Shown: positions 34,973-49,253 of the stretch, piece after piece
Layout of the letters: the number at the start of each line of letters is the position of its first letter
Position numbering within the stretch: the stretch's first letter is position 1
Assembly: GCA_025769875.1 (NCBI GenBank)
Contig: JAGFNK010000003.1
Span: 62,001-126,000 of the forward strand
Direction of reading: 5' to 3'
Length of the DNA: 64,000 nucleotides
Origin: Russula earlei
Taxonomy: Eukaryota > Basidiomycota > Agaricomycetes > Russulales > Russulaceae
Notes under the pieces: generated by a model
What the model was told of the DNA's origin: nothing
Databases searched by the model: none
The model's input: the letters and a program-made list of their open reading frames with translations, nothing else
Made by a program: the position numbers and the translations under genes

Positions 34973-36198
34973 TCAATAGTTATGCTCGTAACCGTTCGGC
35001 ATGCCGTAGACAGGAGGGGGCGCCTGGTAGTAGTTATCTTCACCTCGGTTGAAGCTAGGACCACGTTGCAGAGCGTCAGTCTCTTGCATCTGGGGTTGAG
35101 GACTAGGGCCACGGGCGAGGTCAGCGTAGCCACCAACGGGCGCAAGTGTGGCAGGACCAGCGGTAAAGTCGTGCTCGGGCAAAGGGGTGAGGCCGCGATT
35201 GGCATTATACGTGGTATTGCTCCGGCCAAGGCCCATTATGTTGTCATGACCGGCAGAGTGGAACGAAGAGGCGTTGGAGATCATCCTACGGACCGTGGGA
35301 AGGCTACTGTCATGCTCTGTGGGTTGCCAATTGACGGGCTCGAGGCGATCCTCGAACTTATCGGACGGACGGAACTTCCATTTACGGATAATGGTCCAAA
35401 TAATGGCACAGCCACCGACGGATGCCGCGAGAGCGATGATGATCTTTATGGTGGTGTGAGAGAGGCTTGAAGCGCCAAGCTGGGCAGGAGTCACGGTAGT
35501 GGATGAAGCGGCCGGGACGTGGCTCGTCACCGTGATCGAGTCAACCGAGATGGTTTTGCCGTTGACGACGGTCAATGAAACGCTTTTGACCGTCGACGAC
35601 GCTGGGGCGTTCGAAATTGAAGGAGAGCCTGGAGAGCCTGGAGAGGAGGCAGATGGGGTAGTCGCCACCGGTGCCACCGCCGTTGTCGTCGGTGTCGTCC
35701 CCGCCGCGGGGGTGGAGGAACTAGTTGGGGCCACCGGGCTCTGCAGCAATGTAGAAGAAGCAGACGGAGACGGGATCTGTTCGGGTCGTCAGCAGTGCGA
35801 CACCACATAAGAGTGTGATAGCTCACCTGAGAGCCCGACGCCGATGGAGGAGCGGGTGAGGGAGCGGGTGCGGGTGCGGGTGTTGAACTAGACCGAGGTG
35901 CAGCAACAGGCGACGAGGATTGTGGGGCGGCCGAAGGGGTGTCGGAGGTACTTGTTGGGGCAGCAGCAGCAGCAGTGGAGGTGCTGAGGGGGGGAACATT
36001 GATGGGAGGGATACTGTTAACGAGTTGACGAGGGACCGCAGGGGATGCCGCCCGTATCTTGATCATACGATTGAGGTTGGCATGATCACGATGATGGACA
36101 GAGGCCGGCGAGATGAGAGTGGAGGACGATGGAGCGGTAAGGGCTAAAAGAAGGGCGAGAGAGAAAAGGAATGTGATGGCAAGCTTGCGAGTGGACAT
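34973..36198 (-). CDS. Ser/Thr/Pro-rich single-pass membrane protein, Mid2/WSC sensor-like
   Basis: Exons 36198-35827 and 35776-34973 (50-bp GT-AG intron) give 391 residues. A signal peptide (MSTRKLAITFLFSLALLLAL) is followed by about 200 residues of Ser/Thr/Pro/Ala repeats expected to be O-mannosylated. One membrane helix comes next (IKIIIALAASVGGCAIIWTII), then RKWKF and a 120-residue cytoplasmic tail ending in Tyr/Pro-rich sequence (YYQAPPPVYGMPNGYEHNY). This layout matches fungal wall-stress sensors and related surface mucins; no WSC cysteine domain is present, so Mid2-like is the nearer comparison. Function is inferred from layout only. Confidence 0.78.
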
Positions 36199-36550
36199 GG
36201 CGAGGTTGCTTCTTGGTGGACCAGCCAACAGCCAGGGAGAGGAGCGGTGGTGGTGGGAGGGGGGGGAGAAAATGATGAGAATAAACCTCAACGAGGAATG
36301 GCGAGGGGTGGGAAGCGCGTGCAAGACGAGGCGGTGCAGCGCCGCTACCAGGCCAGGGTCAATTCATCATGTCATTGCCGTTGTCAGGGCCAATATTGTC
36401 ATCGTCCAATGATATTGCTGGAAACGTCAAAGGGAACGGTATGGGTGGGTAAAAAGTAAAAAAGAAAAAAAAGAAAAACACTGTCTCTGTCATCGAACTG
36501 GTTCTGTCCAAAGTCCTACTGTCCTATAAATCCTATGAACCTCCACCCCT
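36199..36550. other. Promoter-side intergenic region
   Basis: 352 bp between the start of the Ser/Thr-rich protein gene and the stop of the heparinase-like gene, both minus. Purine-rich near 36440-36480. No gene seen. Confidence 0.5.
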
Positions 36551-39082
36551 CTAATCGTGGCTAGTGAGCGACCAGCTGCTCAGAGGCACGGACGGCGGGG
36601 TCACATAGCTGCTCGAGGCTAAGCCCGGCCATTGCGGGTTGAACAATACCTGCAAGCTGTATTGCCCTGCCGGGAGACTAATCGACAGTACGCTCACTCC
36701 CGGATTCGGTTGATCTGTCGCGTTTGCTGGCAATGGCGGATCCCCTGCCAATCGCACCGCATTGCTCACCGCAAATTGCGCACCCGAGGGCGCATTGAGC
36801 AGTGTAACAATCATCGTTTGGCCATCTCGAGTCAAAGTTGCCGACTGTGAATTTGCACCTAGGGCGATTGTGGCATTAGTGTGCATACGCCACATAACGG
36901 TCCCTGTCGCATTGATTTCATCTTGTATCAGCACTTGCCGCCGTCCGTTCAAAAGTCGAACACCGCGTAAGAACGATGTCCTAACAAACGCATGTCAGTT
37001 GCCTCGATCCTCTTGTCTAGTCACCGTACTCACACAGCGGAATATGCACTCGTCAGGTCGAAAACAGCGAAAGCAGTAGAATTAACCGGCGCATTGAATA
37101 CCGTGCTCGATCCTTGTGTGGTGCCGGACGAGCCGAAAGTCATCGTAGGTTGCGCAGTGACAAGCTGATTCTGCTGGTTTACCAGAATCGTGTTTTGGCC
37201 CTCAGTCCGCTTTCTGTAGTACAGCCACCGTGTCGAATTTTGCGTTTCGGCTGCAAAATAACCCGGTGCATTATAGTCACCGGAGCCAAGCTCACCGGCA
37301 AAACGAGTGCCCAGGGCATCGAGGACAAAGTCGCCACAGTCGAGATCTCCATGCGTCAAGTGTCCCATTAAAGTTCCCGCTTTCATTGCCACGTATAATG
37401 CGCTCACATCCGTCCAAGAGCTCCGCATCGACACCCATTGATCCACATTATTGTTAAAAGCATGGTCAAGCGGAAGACCATTCCAAAAGGCGCCAGAGAT
37501 GGTCGGATCGTACCAAAACATACTCCAGGGGTCCGCTGCGTCGACCTGATCGCGCTGGAACAACGAATATTGAGGCATATCATATTGTGACGCGTAAAGG
37601 AACATGGCATTGGCTGTAGTGGAGTACTTGTTTGGCCCGTGATCGCCATACTCGAACAAGGTCGTCGATCCATGCACATACATGTGGTAAAGGCCGGTGA
37701 GGCTGAAGTTCTGATTTACCGTGAAAAGGCCGAAATCAGATCCAGCAGCTGCGACAAGGGATGAGGCCATCTCGGCGTGACCCGTGGTCGCAAAGTACCA
37801 ATAGTTGGCAGTCTCGAGATTGGTGCCATCTGGTGTGACGGTTTGCGCGCAGTTTTGTTTTGCGTTGTTTATCGTGTAACCTAGTAGAGCCGCGGCGTTA
37901 CCTGTTGTATCATCGCCTAAGATGGCCAACGCCGCCATAGTGAGACCACCATTGCAAACGCAGTTCCAATTGCCATAAGTGCCATTACTCCACCAACCAA
38001 AGGTGCTGCCTGCCTGATATACCGAAAGACCGGGTTGAAGGCCGTACAGATTCAATGTAAAGAGCATTTGAGATTTCTGTGCAGGGGTCCAAAAATCGTA
38101 TAGCCAATCGTAAGCGATGCCATAGGCGGCGGAGAACTCTGCTGTATCGAGGAAATGCGCTGAATTCCATTTATCGGTGGCGGGGCCGAACGCCGTGGTT
38201 CCATTTCCCGCAGCATTCTAAGTGGATGGATGGAATTTTGTAAATCATGCGGCTCTCGAGGTCGATATCATGCCTACCTGAATTTCCGCCCAGGCTCTAT
38301 CAACCCATTTTGTATCATTGGTCATTCGGGCTACGTATGCAAACGCCTTGATCCGCATCTTGACCTCACGGGCGTTGTCCAGAATGCCACTGCCACCGTC
38401 CATGAAGTATGCGACAACAGGCAAAGAATAGTAAGCAGTGGCATTCCCGAATATGGTATCATTCCAGTATTTGAGATACGGGTCGTTCGCTATACGGTTA
38501 GAAAGAACGTCCCATTTGTACTGCGGAGCGATGAGACGAGGACGATCGCTGCGAAGGGAGGTAGGGAGACGGGTTAGAGGGAGAAAAAGGGTCTGCCGGC
38601 CACGCCAATGCCACATCGGAGGGGTTGAACGTGGGAGTTGAGAAAGCGGCAGCATTTGTCTGTCATGCGAAGTAAGGAAAAATGTCGGTCTGTAACACAT
38701 GATCATAGAGACGTACAGTTGAAGGGTATATCGGCACCATGAACTCAGAGTCAGTTGCGGTAGGGAAAATGCCCACGGCATTCTTGGCACCAATGGCAGA
38801 GCTAGCTGCGGCGGGACTTCCAGACGAGCTGGAGCCGGAACTGGCACTGGCACTGGCACTGTGATTATGGCGGGTAGCGAGGACAGCGGCTAGGATTGCC
38901 CCGGCAACAACAAGGATCCCAACTGGCACACCGAACTTAATCCATGGACTTGAGTATTTTTTTGCGTTGTTTGCGGGAGCTATATAGCCCGTGGAGGAGT
39001 GGTAGTAGGGGTCACCAGAACCATACGGAGTGAAACCATAGGGTGAGGGTGAATGACTGTCGAGGGCGTTATAGCTGGCCAT
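36551..39082 (-). CDS. Heparinase II/III-like (alginate-lyase fold) membrane-anchored protein
   Basis: Exons 39082-38717, 38659-38604, 38548-38278, 38217-37034 and 36980-36551 join to 768 residues. A cytosolic N-terminus (MASYNALDSHSPSPYGF) precedes one membrane helix (GVPVGILVVAGAILAAVLA) and a Ser/Ala linker, so this is a type II protein. The catalytic part resembles fungal heparinase II/III-family lyases: an alpha/alpha toroid (RLIAPQYKWDVLSNRI, YGIAYDWLYDFWTPAQKSQM, NWNCVCNGGLTMAALAIL, YWYFATTGHAEMASSLV), then the beta-sandwich lyase domain with GHLTHGDLDCGDFVLDALG. The exon 2 donor (GTGGCC) is weak but needed for phase. The substrate cannot be read from sequence; a wall or environmental uronic polysaccharide is a guess. 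Confidence 0.85.
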
Positions 39083-39287
39083 AACGCCAACGAGGATGCA
39101 GTTGGGAGGGGGGAAGAAGGGGTGGGAGGAAAAGGAAGGACAAGGAGTGGGGAAGAGGAGTGCGGATCAACGGCAATGCATGGGTTGGTGGTGTGCGCGC
39201 GTTTTGTGACTGACAGCGACGACGCTCATCCGCGGTGGTTCGCTCGATTAGGGATGGCTATTATTACATTCACACGACACGTGCCAA

Positions 39288-40877
<1,590 letters not shown>

Positions 40878-41085
40878 TATTCAAGAAGGAAGTTAAGCCC
40901 GAGGTTGCCGACCGAAAAACCCACGTCGCGGAGTTCGGTCATCGGTCAAGAACATGAGTAAGCGTGCGGGTTGCGGGTGACGAATGGGGAGTTCTCAGTT
41001 CTCAGACCACAGGACAGTGTGGGAGAAGATTTGATCGTTAAAACGTCTAATATGAAATAAGATTCTGACCAACGACTTTCATGTT

Positions 41086-42499
41086 ATGTCGGAGCAGTAT
41101 TATGTCGTCCAAGTTGGTCTCTCAACAGCGGTATTGACCTGGTATGGCATCATTTGGTCTATAGGGCTTCTTGGCTGCTGGACAGCGTGAGTGAGCTGTT
41201 GTTGGCACTCGGCCTGGATCTGATGCATGTTGACAGGCGAACACGGTATCGAAGTCCCCGAAGCCCCTCCTTCCCATCCACCCTCCCATCTTCTACCCCT
41301 GGTGTATCCATTTTACGTCCTTTAAAAGGCCTAGATATCAATCTGTCAGAGAATCTCGAATCCTCATTCAAGCAAGACTATCCAAGTTTCGAAATTTTGT
41401 TTTCAATAGCAGACGAGGAGGACGAGGCCCTGCCCGTAGTGCGTGAATTAATCTCAGAGTACCCCAATGTCAATGCGAGGGTAATAATAGGTGCGTAGCT
41501 ACTCATGGCTATACAGAACGATGATAGAAATCGGTGAATTGTCAAGGCGACGAGGAGGTTGGGGCCAACCCGAAAGTCAACAATCTAATGCGTTCGTACA
41601 ACGAGGCCACTTACGACATCCTCTGGGTACTCGACTCTAATGTTTCCGTCGCCCCTGGAACCTTAACGAGAGCTGTTGCCATGCTTATCGGACCTTCCGC
41701 TTCACAAGCTATTCCTCCTCAGCGACGCATTGCTCTTGTTCACCACGTCCCATTCGCTATTTCGAACGAAGCATCCTTCGGAACCCAGGTTGAGGAGGCG
41801 TTCTTGAACACGAATCATGCGAAAATGTATATCGCGATCAATGCGGTTGCTGTAGATTCTTGTGTCATGGGCAAGTCAAACCTTTTTCGACGCTCCGACC
41901 TCGAACGGCTCGATGGTACCCTCGTCCGCCAACAACATCATGAAAGCAAAAACAGCAGGCGGGGTCGGGGGCTTGCAGCCTTCGGCCGTTTCATTGCCGA
42001 AGACCAAATGATTGGATTGGCTTTGTGGCACGAGCTGGACCTACGACATGGGCTTTCTTGTGACGTTGCATACAATGCCTTAGGGGCCATGAACCTCTCT
42101 GATTATATCCGGCGTCGCATTCGATGGATACGCGTTAGGAAGCACATGATCCTTCTCGCTACATTGCTAGAACCGTTTACCGAGTCGGTGATGCTCGGCG
42201 CTATAACAGCGACGAGTTTGCGATTTTTGACGGGGATCTCATTCTGGATGTTCCTTCCAGCACACTTTCTTCTGTGGACTTTGGTAGACTTGGACGTTTA
42301 CGCGTCGCTTGCCGGGCATCCACTTCCGCGCGTCAAGTGGCAGAGTTTTCTGGTAGCATGGGTGGTGCGCGAATTGCTTGCATTCCCTATATGGCTTCTG
42401 GCTATGGTAGGGAATGAAGTAGAGTGGAGGGGGAGGAGATATAGGGTTCTACGGAACGGGGAAGGAGAGAGGGTTCTGCCGAAAGCGTGTGTTACATAA
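41086..42499 (+). CDS. Ceramide glucosyltransferase (GT21)
   Basis: Transfers glucose from UDP-glucose to ceramide, making fungal glucosylceramide, in Golgi-type membranes. Exons 41086-41186, 41237-41490 and 41547-42499 join to 435 residues. An N-terminal membrane helix (STAVLTWYGIIWSIGLLG) is followed by GVSILRPLKGLD and YPSFEILFSIADEEDEA, then EVGANPKVNNLMRSYNEATYD and LWVLDSNV. Further on are the GT21 residues EDQMIGLAL (third Asp) and the (Q/R)xxRW signature in RRRIRWIRVRK. Two or three C-terminal hydrophobic segments complete the fold. The ATG at 41086 (MSEQYYVVQ) is preferred over the out-of-frame ATG at 41081. SEC3 starts 82 bp downstream on the same strand. Confidence 0.92.
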
Positions 42500-42581
42500 T
42501 GTCCGGGCCGGGGTAGCCGTTGATAGGCTGCTTGCTCTGCTGTAAAAATAAAATCACTTGCTCCGAAACTCGGTTTAGTGA

Positions 42582-45500
42582 ATGGCGGACAACGATTCTG
42601 TTCGGAGAAGAATCAACTCCTCCGTATTCAATCGGCGAAATGCAAGCAGCACCTCCGAGGAAACATACATTTCCCACCTCAAGATTTGGGAGGATGCCGG
42701 TCCAGAAGCGGACCCCAAGCCGAGGTTCATTTTACTGGCCCGTACGCCCAACCGTTGCTATGTGTAATGGTAGGCTAAAGTCTACCGCAGGAAACGCAGG
42801 CGGGGAGGGCCTCATCCATAAATCCAAGGAGAACTCGAACGGGACTTTCTCTGTTGGAAAGACATGGAAGCTGATCGAGTTACGGGCTATCGACGTGATT
42901 AATGTGAGTGAACCGTGTATTTTTCTGCTTTACTACCTGCTGACATTTGAGTAGCCCTCGACGTTTAATATTACCCTAGCGAGGACGTACAAGTGGCAGA
43001 CAGAGAATTCAAACGAACAGCTGGAGTTTCTTCATAGTCTCGTTGACCTCTTTCAGTCCCTTTTCGGTGGCTCTCTGCAGGTCACTGGGCTCTCAGAACC
43101 AGTGACGCACACGAGTGAGATACATTCATTTTCGTATGTATTATTGGTGATCTGACCCATCACTCTCAGCCGCAAGAACAAGCGCCGAAGATAGTCGTTC
43201 TCTCGGTTCCCGGACACCTACCCCTCCAGTTGCTGCCCCGCGAGCATCTGAACCCCGAGGGCCTCGAAATATCCCGCCTCAAGATTTGAAGAACTACGAG
43301 GACCCTCCCAGCAACTATTCGGCTCGGGGAGTGGCAAGAATCCCGTCACACTCTCGAAGGCGACCTTCACCCGTCTCACCCCGTCCTTTCAACACCTCCT
43401 GGTGCGTCTATAGGACCGGTTCCCTCCCTTCGGTCTCGCCAGGGTTTACAACATTCTTCATCAACTATCCGGCCTCGCGCCGTACTGGCAAGCCCTGCTT
43501 CAAAAGGGTCAGGGACTTCTGATACGCCGCCAGCTCAGCTGCCATACACATCTCGTCTTTCGGGCTCTACTGGGTTATCTGAAATGCGAAGTTCGACGGA
43601 TCATGACAGTTTTTTCGCCTCGCGACCATCTCTCGATGTGCCGTCATCAGCCACGTCGATTGACGGACCCTCGAGCTCGGTGATCACGTCCGCTGATTTC
43701 CGCAGCCCGCCTACCTACATCATCCTCATATCCAAAAAACCAGAGTAAAGCCCAAATTCGCGGTCCTAGTGTGCCTCTAGAACAAACGCAGAGCCGCAGA
43801 GACCAAAATGCCCGGGTCTCATTCTTCGACCCTGCAAACCAATCTGCGCTTGACCGCCTTATATTTCGCGGCTATGGGACTTCGGATCCCGAGGGCGAAG
43901 AGGAGAGCGCGCAACACATTTTGGCGAATGTCGAAGAGATGTTGGAAGGCTACGAGTGGGCAAGTGATGACATCCTGGGCCGAACGCGGAGTAGAGGAGC
44001 TGTTGACCAGATAGCAGCCCGGTTACTGGATGAACTCATGGCCTTGGAAAAGGTATTTAGTTATCTCATGGTTTGGAACGGCTCTAGTAAACGGCATCCT
44101 ACAGGCAAACATTCATTCATTCATCGAGAGTGATGATCGCGTGGCGTTGGTCTTGAAGTTCCTCGACGAAGCCATCGTCGAATTGGACAACATGGAAAGT
44201 CTTGTGTCATCAGTACAAGATTCATTTGAATGCAAGTTTGACGGCCCACGTTTCCTGGTATAAACTGATCCGACACTGCATAGGCCGTCGATGAGGATAT
44301 ATCGTTTATTCAGTCGCAAAACCGAGGCCTTCAAGTTCAGACTCAAAATCAACGTTCATTGCTGAAGGAACTCGAACAACTCTTGGTGTGTTTTTATGTA
44401 CTTTTTTCCGTCACTGGTGAACATTCGGTTGCAGAGGACCGTGCAAGTGGGACGAGAAGCACTAGCCATCTTGACACAAGGTTCACTGCGTGATGCAGAA
44501 AGTATACAGGCGCTAGAAGAGGCCGCGGCAGAACTGTACAAAGCCTTGCAAGCGGGCCGAGATCGAGGTGGGTTCGGTGGCTTCTTACTATATCCAGCGG
44601 TGACAAGGCCTCAGATATGGCTGCCACCATGGAGCGTCTGGAGGAGTATCGAACACACAATGTTCAGTTCTGCAAACGCTTGTACGAGTACTCTTGCATC
44701 ATGTTCACAGCTCAGGTACGCCTCCATCCGTTGGAAGTCGATCATTCACGTGGTCTTAGATTTTCGTACAGTCGACATTGCTTTTGGGCGATTCAAGTGG
44801 ACTTTTGAAGCCCAGCGGACGCGGCAAGTCGGAATTTAAAAGTCACAAGGACCTGGAGCGTCATCTAGATCGCTACAGTGGATTAATCCTCTACATGAAG
44901 GAGATGGATGAAGTAACCTATGGGAAGTTGTGTGCTGTGAGGATCTCGTGATTTTCCTCCTCCCTCGATGATAACGAAGTCACTCTCTTCTTCCAAGGCT
45001 TACTTCTCAGCGGCAAGCAAACTACACAATATCCAGATGACATCTCTTCTCTCCCTTTATAGCGGATTCATCAAGAGAGTACAAGATGATGACCCAGAGA
45101 ACAGTCAGTTTCTTTACATGTTTGCCACGTGTACCTAACTATCTGTAGGCTTTTCACTCTCACCTACTGGTACAACCTCCCGGACTCAGGGAGCTTTGCG
45201 ACGCGCTGGCACTGTGGTTCGATCACCGATGGATGTCCGGAAAGACAAGGAGAAAGGATCCGAGGGTGACATGACCGCGCAGGAGGTACAATATCTCGTT
45301 CTGTGCATTGTCGCTTTCCTTTTATTGGGTTTAGGTCTTTGGTCGGGTCCTAGAGCAGATCTCTCGACAGATATATCGCGAAGAAGAGTTTATTGCCGAC
45401 TTCTTGCAGATCAACGAGGCAAGGCTCACGTTTGCGGATTACATGGGATTGGACAACTACTTCCGACGGCAGGCTGCGCGCACTTCCGGTTTGAGTGTGC

Positions 45501-46741
45501 AAACGACCAAGCTCGTGCGTGGCGCGATGGACCTCATCTTTGGCTTCCTGCCCCTTGAGATGAAGTCATGGATCGACAAGGCGTTGGCTAAAGACAACAT
45601 GTTCGTTTTTATTTCTTTCCGTCTTTGTTGCGTCATGCGAGCGACCGTACTCCAGACAGATCATCGGCGTTCTGGCTACTCTCGAACGGTTCCTGACCGA
45701 GGCTGACGAACGTGGTACCGTGTTTTTCATAAATTTCTTGGACAAACAACACACCCGACTGAAAGGTCTTTTCGAGCGGCACGTTGTACGTCATGTAATT
45801 CATCTTTACATGGCGCGATGTCGACAGAATTCGTTTATGTAGGCTGAGCAAATCAAGGCAATAGAACAAACGAAGTTGACTAGCAAGAAGCGCAACGGCG
45901 TGGCTCACTTCATAAAATATTTCCCGCTCTATGTTAGGCGCGTAGAGAGCCAGCTTATTGGGGCGGACACCCTCGAGATTCGACAAAGCGTGGACAGCGC
46001 GTATGACGGAATTGTACGGACCATGTTCGATTCCTTGAAGCACATGGCCAAGATGAACGGTGAGGATGAGGACAAGGGACAATTGAATTATCACGTCATC
46101 CTTATTGGCAAGTTAAAATTTCGTCCTCAAAATGTCGTGGCATTAACAAAACGCGGTGCTACAGAGAACATGCACTACTTTGTCGCTGAAGTACGGCAGC
46201 AGGAGATCCGCTCTGTCAATATATTCTCCACTCAAGCTGAGGCTGCGTATGAGGAGAACCTTAATGCCTATGTCAAAATGGTCCTGAGACGTTCGTTTTC
46301 AAAGATTATTGTTAGTAACTGTCTTTTCAGAAGTGACAGCATTCTGATTATCCTTAGGACTACTTTGATGGCGTCGAGCAACTGTTGAAAACAACGGCAC
46401 CTTCGGAGGTGTCCAACAACAGCAGTTACAGCCGGTCCGCTTTAAAGAAGGTCGTCAAGGAATATGATTCCAAGGATGTCCGGAAACACGTGGACGCATT
46501 GTTCAAGCGAGTTGAGAAACACTTCACAGAAGCTTCCGAGGTAACTACTGGAGATACAAGCGGCATCACCCTTGGCACGGTGTTGGTCGGCGTGTGGAAG
46601 GCGTGTGAGGATGAGCTGCTGCGGATCACGGAGATCTTTGCAAAGCGCATAGCGCAATGTTACGCCAACGCTGGCGTGTCCCTCGAGTATTCCGCCGCAG
46701 ACGTGGAGGCGGCGTTCAAGCGCAACCGTGTTGGCTCATAA
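42582..46741 (+). CDS. SEC3: Exocyst complex subunit Sec3, with an apparent frame break
   Basis: Sec3 marks secretion sites and tethers vesicles. The N-terminus (42582-43100, MADNDSVRRRINSSVF, then LKSTAG and TFSVGKTWKLIELRAIDV) is the Sec3 PIP2-binding PH-like domain. A Ser/Pro-rich linker follows, with an intron inside about 43371-43511 and another of about 64 bp near 43679-43742. Coiled coil and the Sec3 C-terminal domain come next (FIQSQNRGLQVQTQNQ, LEEYRTHNVQFCKRLYEYS, ERHLDRYSGLILYMKEMD, LNYHVILIENMHYFVAEV, WKACEDELLRITE). More than a dozen introns of 44-61 bp interrupt it; 44232-44283 and 46108-46164 are GC-AG with GCAAGT donors. Near 44206-44212 one extra base separates LVSS from YKIHLN, putting the upstream exon out of frame with the rest. 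Since Sec3 is normally important for growth, a sequence error is as likely as a real mutation. Confidence 0.88.
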
Positions 46742-48192
46742 TGTCGTGAAGTCCCATGTGGCCGTACCGTATGTCTCATGCGTTTCGGGGTTTCACAATT
46801 CTTTCATGTCCTCATGATGTTGCTAGGGCGTCAGCACATGGGCGCTTCGACATCTCTGATGATTCCGTGCTGATGCGAACGGCCGACTATCATACGTTGT
46901 CAGGACGCACCCTCCACCAGCATGGCCGAGGATTTGATCTATCTGCCACCCTGGCACTCGGCATCTCCATTGATGTTAATGTCATGTGCACACCTGGCGA
47001 GATAATCACCGAACTGCTCTATGTCTCGTGGGACCCATCGAGAATCGTAAAATATTGTAATTATAATTGCGGGAGGATGTCCTGCGAGCGACTCATAATT
47101 TATCCTGCTGCCTGCTGTAATATCACGGAAGGGTTAGAAGTATGTATGCAAAACATAGTTTATGTGAGATCTCACAAGTAATATAGACACCTGACAGTGG
47201 CTATCTTGCATCCGATTCACAGTAAAGGTCTAGCCTTCCACTGCCATGGCTTCCTGACACACTTCTGCAACCGGGACGAGACGTCATCATGCATGCACCT
47301 GGAAATTGGGTTCGGTTATCACCATGCCTACCATCAGTTCATTTGCACTCCTGTCCAGGCACACAGGTAATTCACTGTGGGCCCCCCCTGATGTTAATAT
47401 GAGATTCAGGTTAAATTTATTGGAAACATAATTTAAAAATGTTCAGGATGTGAATCTGAAAAACATTTAGAAGTTATTAACAATGTACTTTACAATAATG
47501 ACACAATAATCTAGCTGGATATATTGTCAAAATATTCATAATGTACATGTTTTTAAGTTCTGTATGTATTCAAGGCATTCATTGACAATGAATTTCCATT
47601 TTTCACTTATAATGAAATGACCAAAGATAATTATAATATAATCCAAATGATTCCCTAGACCTCATTAGGGAGACATTCCACATGACATCCAAAATCAGAA
47701 CATTCAGAGTCAATGACTTGAGACAAAAAGACTCAAGATGTCAAAATCTTAACCATATAACATCATGAAATTAATATTGCAGTATTGTAACATGTCTGAG
47801 GATGCACAGTGTGACAGTCCAGACCTGAATAGGAAAGAGGGAGTGGGAACCCAGACAGGATGTAGAACACAAATACAGAAAATGTTGAATGCAAAAATCA
47901 CCAGATACCCTTCTGACTACAGATCTGTGAGCAGGTGGCAATGTAATGAGGATGGTAACGCAAGGTGTTGAGGGCAAGGAGCCCTCACGTCTGGTGAGCG
48001 ATGATGACAGCGGCAGCAAGTGCATCATTGGGTCCATGCATGGCAGTGTGACAAGGGCAAGGATGGATCTTGAAGCAATGATGAAGGGCAGTCGATGGAG
48101 AACAAGGGTGCGATGAAAGGAAGTTGACAATGAACAAGAACACAATGAAAGGACACTCATCATCAACACATCTTGGCCATGCCGTGTCACCA
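46742..48192. other. Transition from gene-rich core to repeat island
   Basis: No supported gene. Composition changes here: 47400-47780 is very AT-rich, and CG dinucleotides become scarce from about 47160 onward. Short ORFs have no recognisable homology. Confidence 0.55.
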
Positions 48193-48836
48193 TGAAGAGA
48201 GGTCAGGAATAGCAATTATTAAAAAGAAAAGTAAAAATTGCATGCACAAAAATCAGTGCCAAGGAAAAGGCACAGAAATAGAAAAAAGACAAAACAAAAC
48301 TGCACCAGTGTCGCACACAGGGGCACAGTTCTTGAGGGAACTGGTCATGGCCCTCAGGGATCTTGGCTGTGGTGCCAGCAGTACTGTTGTGGTGTCCCAC
48401 ATCCTGAGACATTCCAGGTGCTCTTGTGTTTTGCCATAAAGGGTGGGAAATGAAAAAAGGATGCACCTTGTATCTAGGGACATTCTGGGTGCCATTGCAG
48501 CACCATGCATCGCCGCCATTTGGGATGAAACAATGGGGCCACAGAACTGAGGGTGGCCCCACAGCCTCATGTGATCATGCCATTCAGGACAGGGCAAAGA
48601 GGCAGAAAAAAAGAAAAAAAGAAAAGAGTGTTAGAAGGTGGATGCACAGCACATGAACCTCTGATTGGACACCAGCTACACTCTGCAATGTGCCAATGGC
48701 TTCCAGTGCAGGCCAATGGGCACTAAGGGTGATCCCTCAGAAGCGTCCCACACATATGTGTCACAAAGGTGGCCACCAGGAGAAAAGGAATGGTCCTCTT
48801 GATCTTGAGGTGTGGAGAGAGTTGGCATGGCATCAC
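48193..48836 (+). repeat. Short dispersed repeat, copy 1 (block A then block B)
   Basis: Block A (48193-48416, from GAAGAGAGGTCAGGAATAGC to GAGACATTCC) and block B (48654-48836, from ACCTCTGATTGGACACCAGC) both recur at 52074-52552, but in the order B then A. Identity is high but broken by indels. No ORF spans them. Confidence 0.75.
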
Positions 48837-49253
48837 ATTTACAAGGCTCCCAGATTGCAATTCAGCTCTAATTACAACCATTTATGGAGCCTATACATCT
48901 CCAAGGGTCTACTGGGTCTTTCACAAAAATGATACCAAGGGGGTTTGGCACTGGCTACACTCTGTGACATGCCAAAGGCTTTTGTCACAGGCTATGAGGG
49001 GCAGGAAGTCTTTGGAATTTCACAAAAATGTGACACCCAAATCTGGACTATCGAACTTTGTCAGCAGATTGGTGTTTGAACATTATTACAATCCATAAAA
49101 TTAATATAATTATTTAATGATAAGAATAAATTACTTGATAACAAAATTGTGGTTGTCAAAATTGTGGGAGAATGGGACAAACAGAGGGGAGGAGTGTAAC
49201 CTTTCCATTTCCTGCTATCCAGTTCCTGTCATCCTAATCACTACATCACACAT

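Noticed and set aside
34952..35470. 172-codon plus frame
   Set aside because: Antisense of the Ser/Thr-rich protein gene, whose signal peptide, intron and membrane helix are clear.
41081..41083. ATG at 41081 as the ceramide glucosyltransferase start
   Set aside because: Out of frame with the conserved protein; the ATG at 41086 leads directly into the N-terminal membrane helix.
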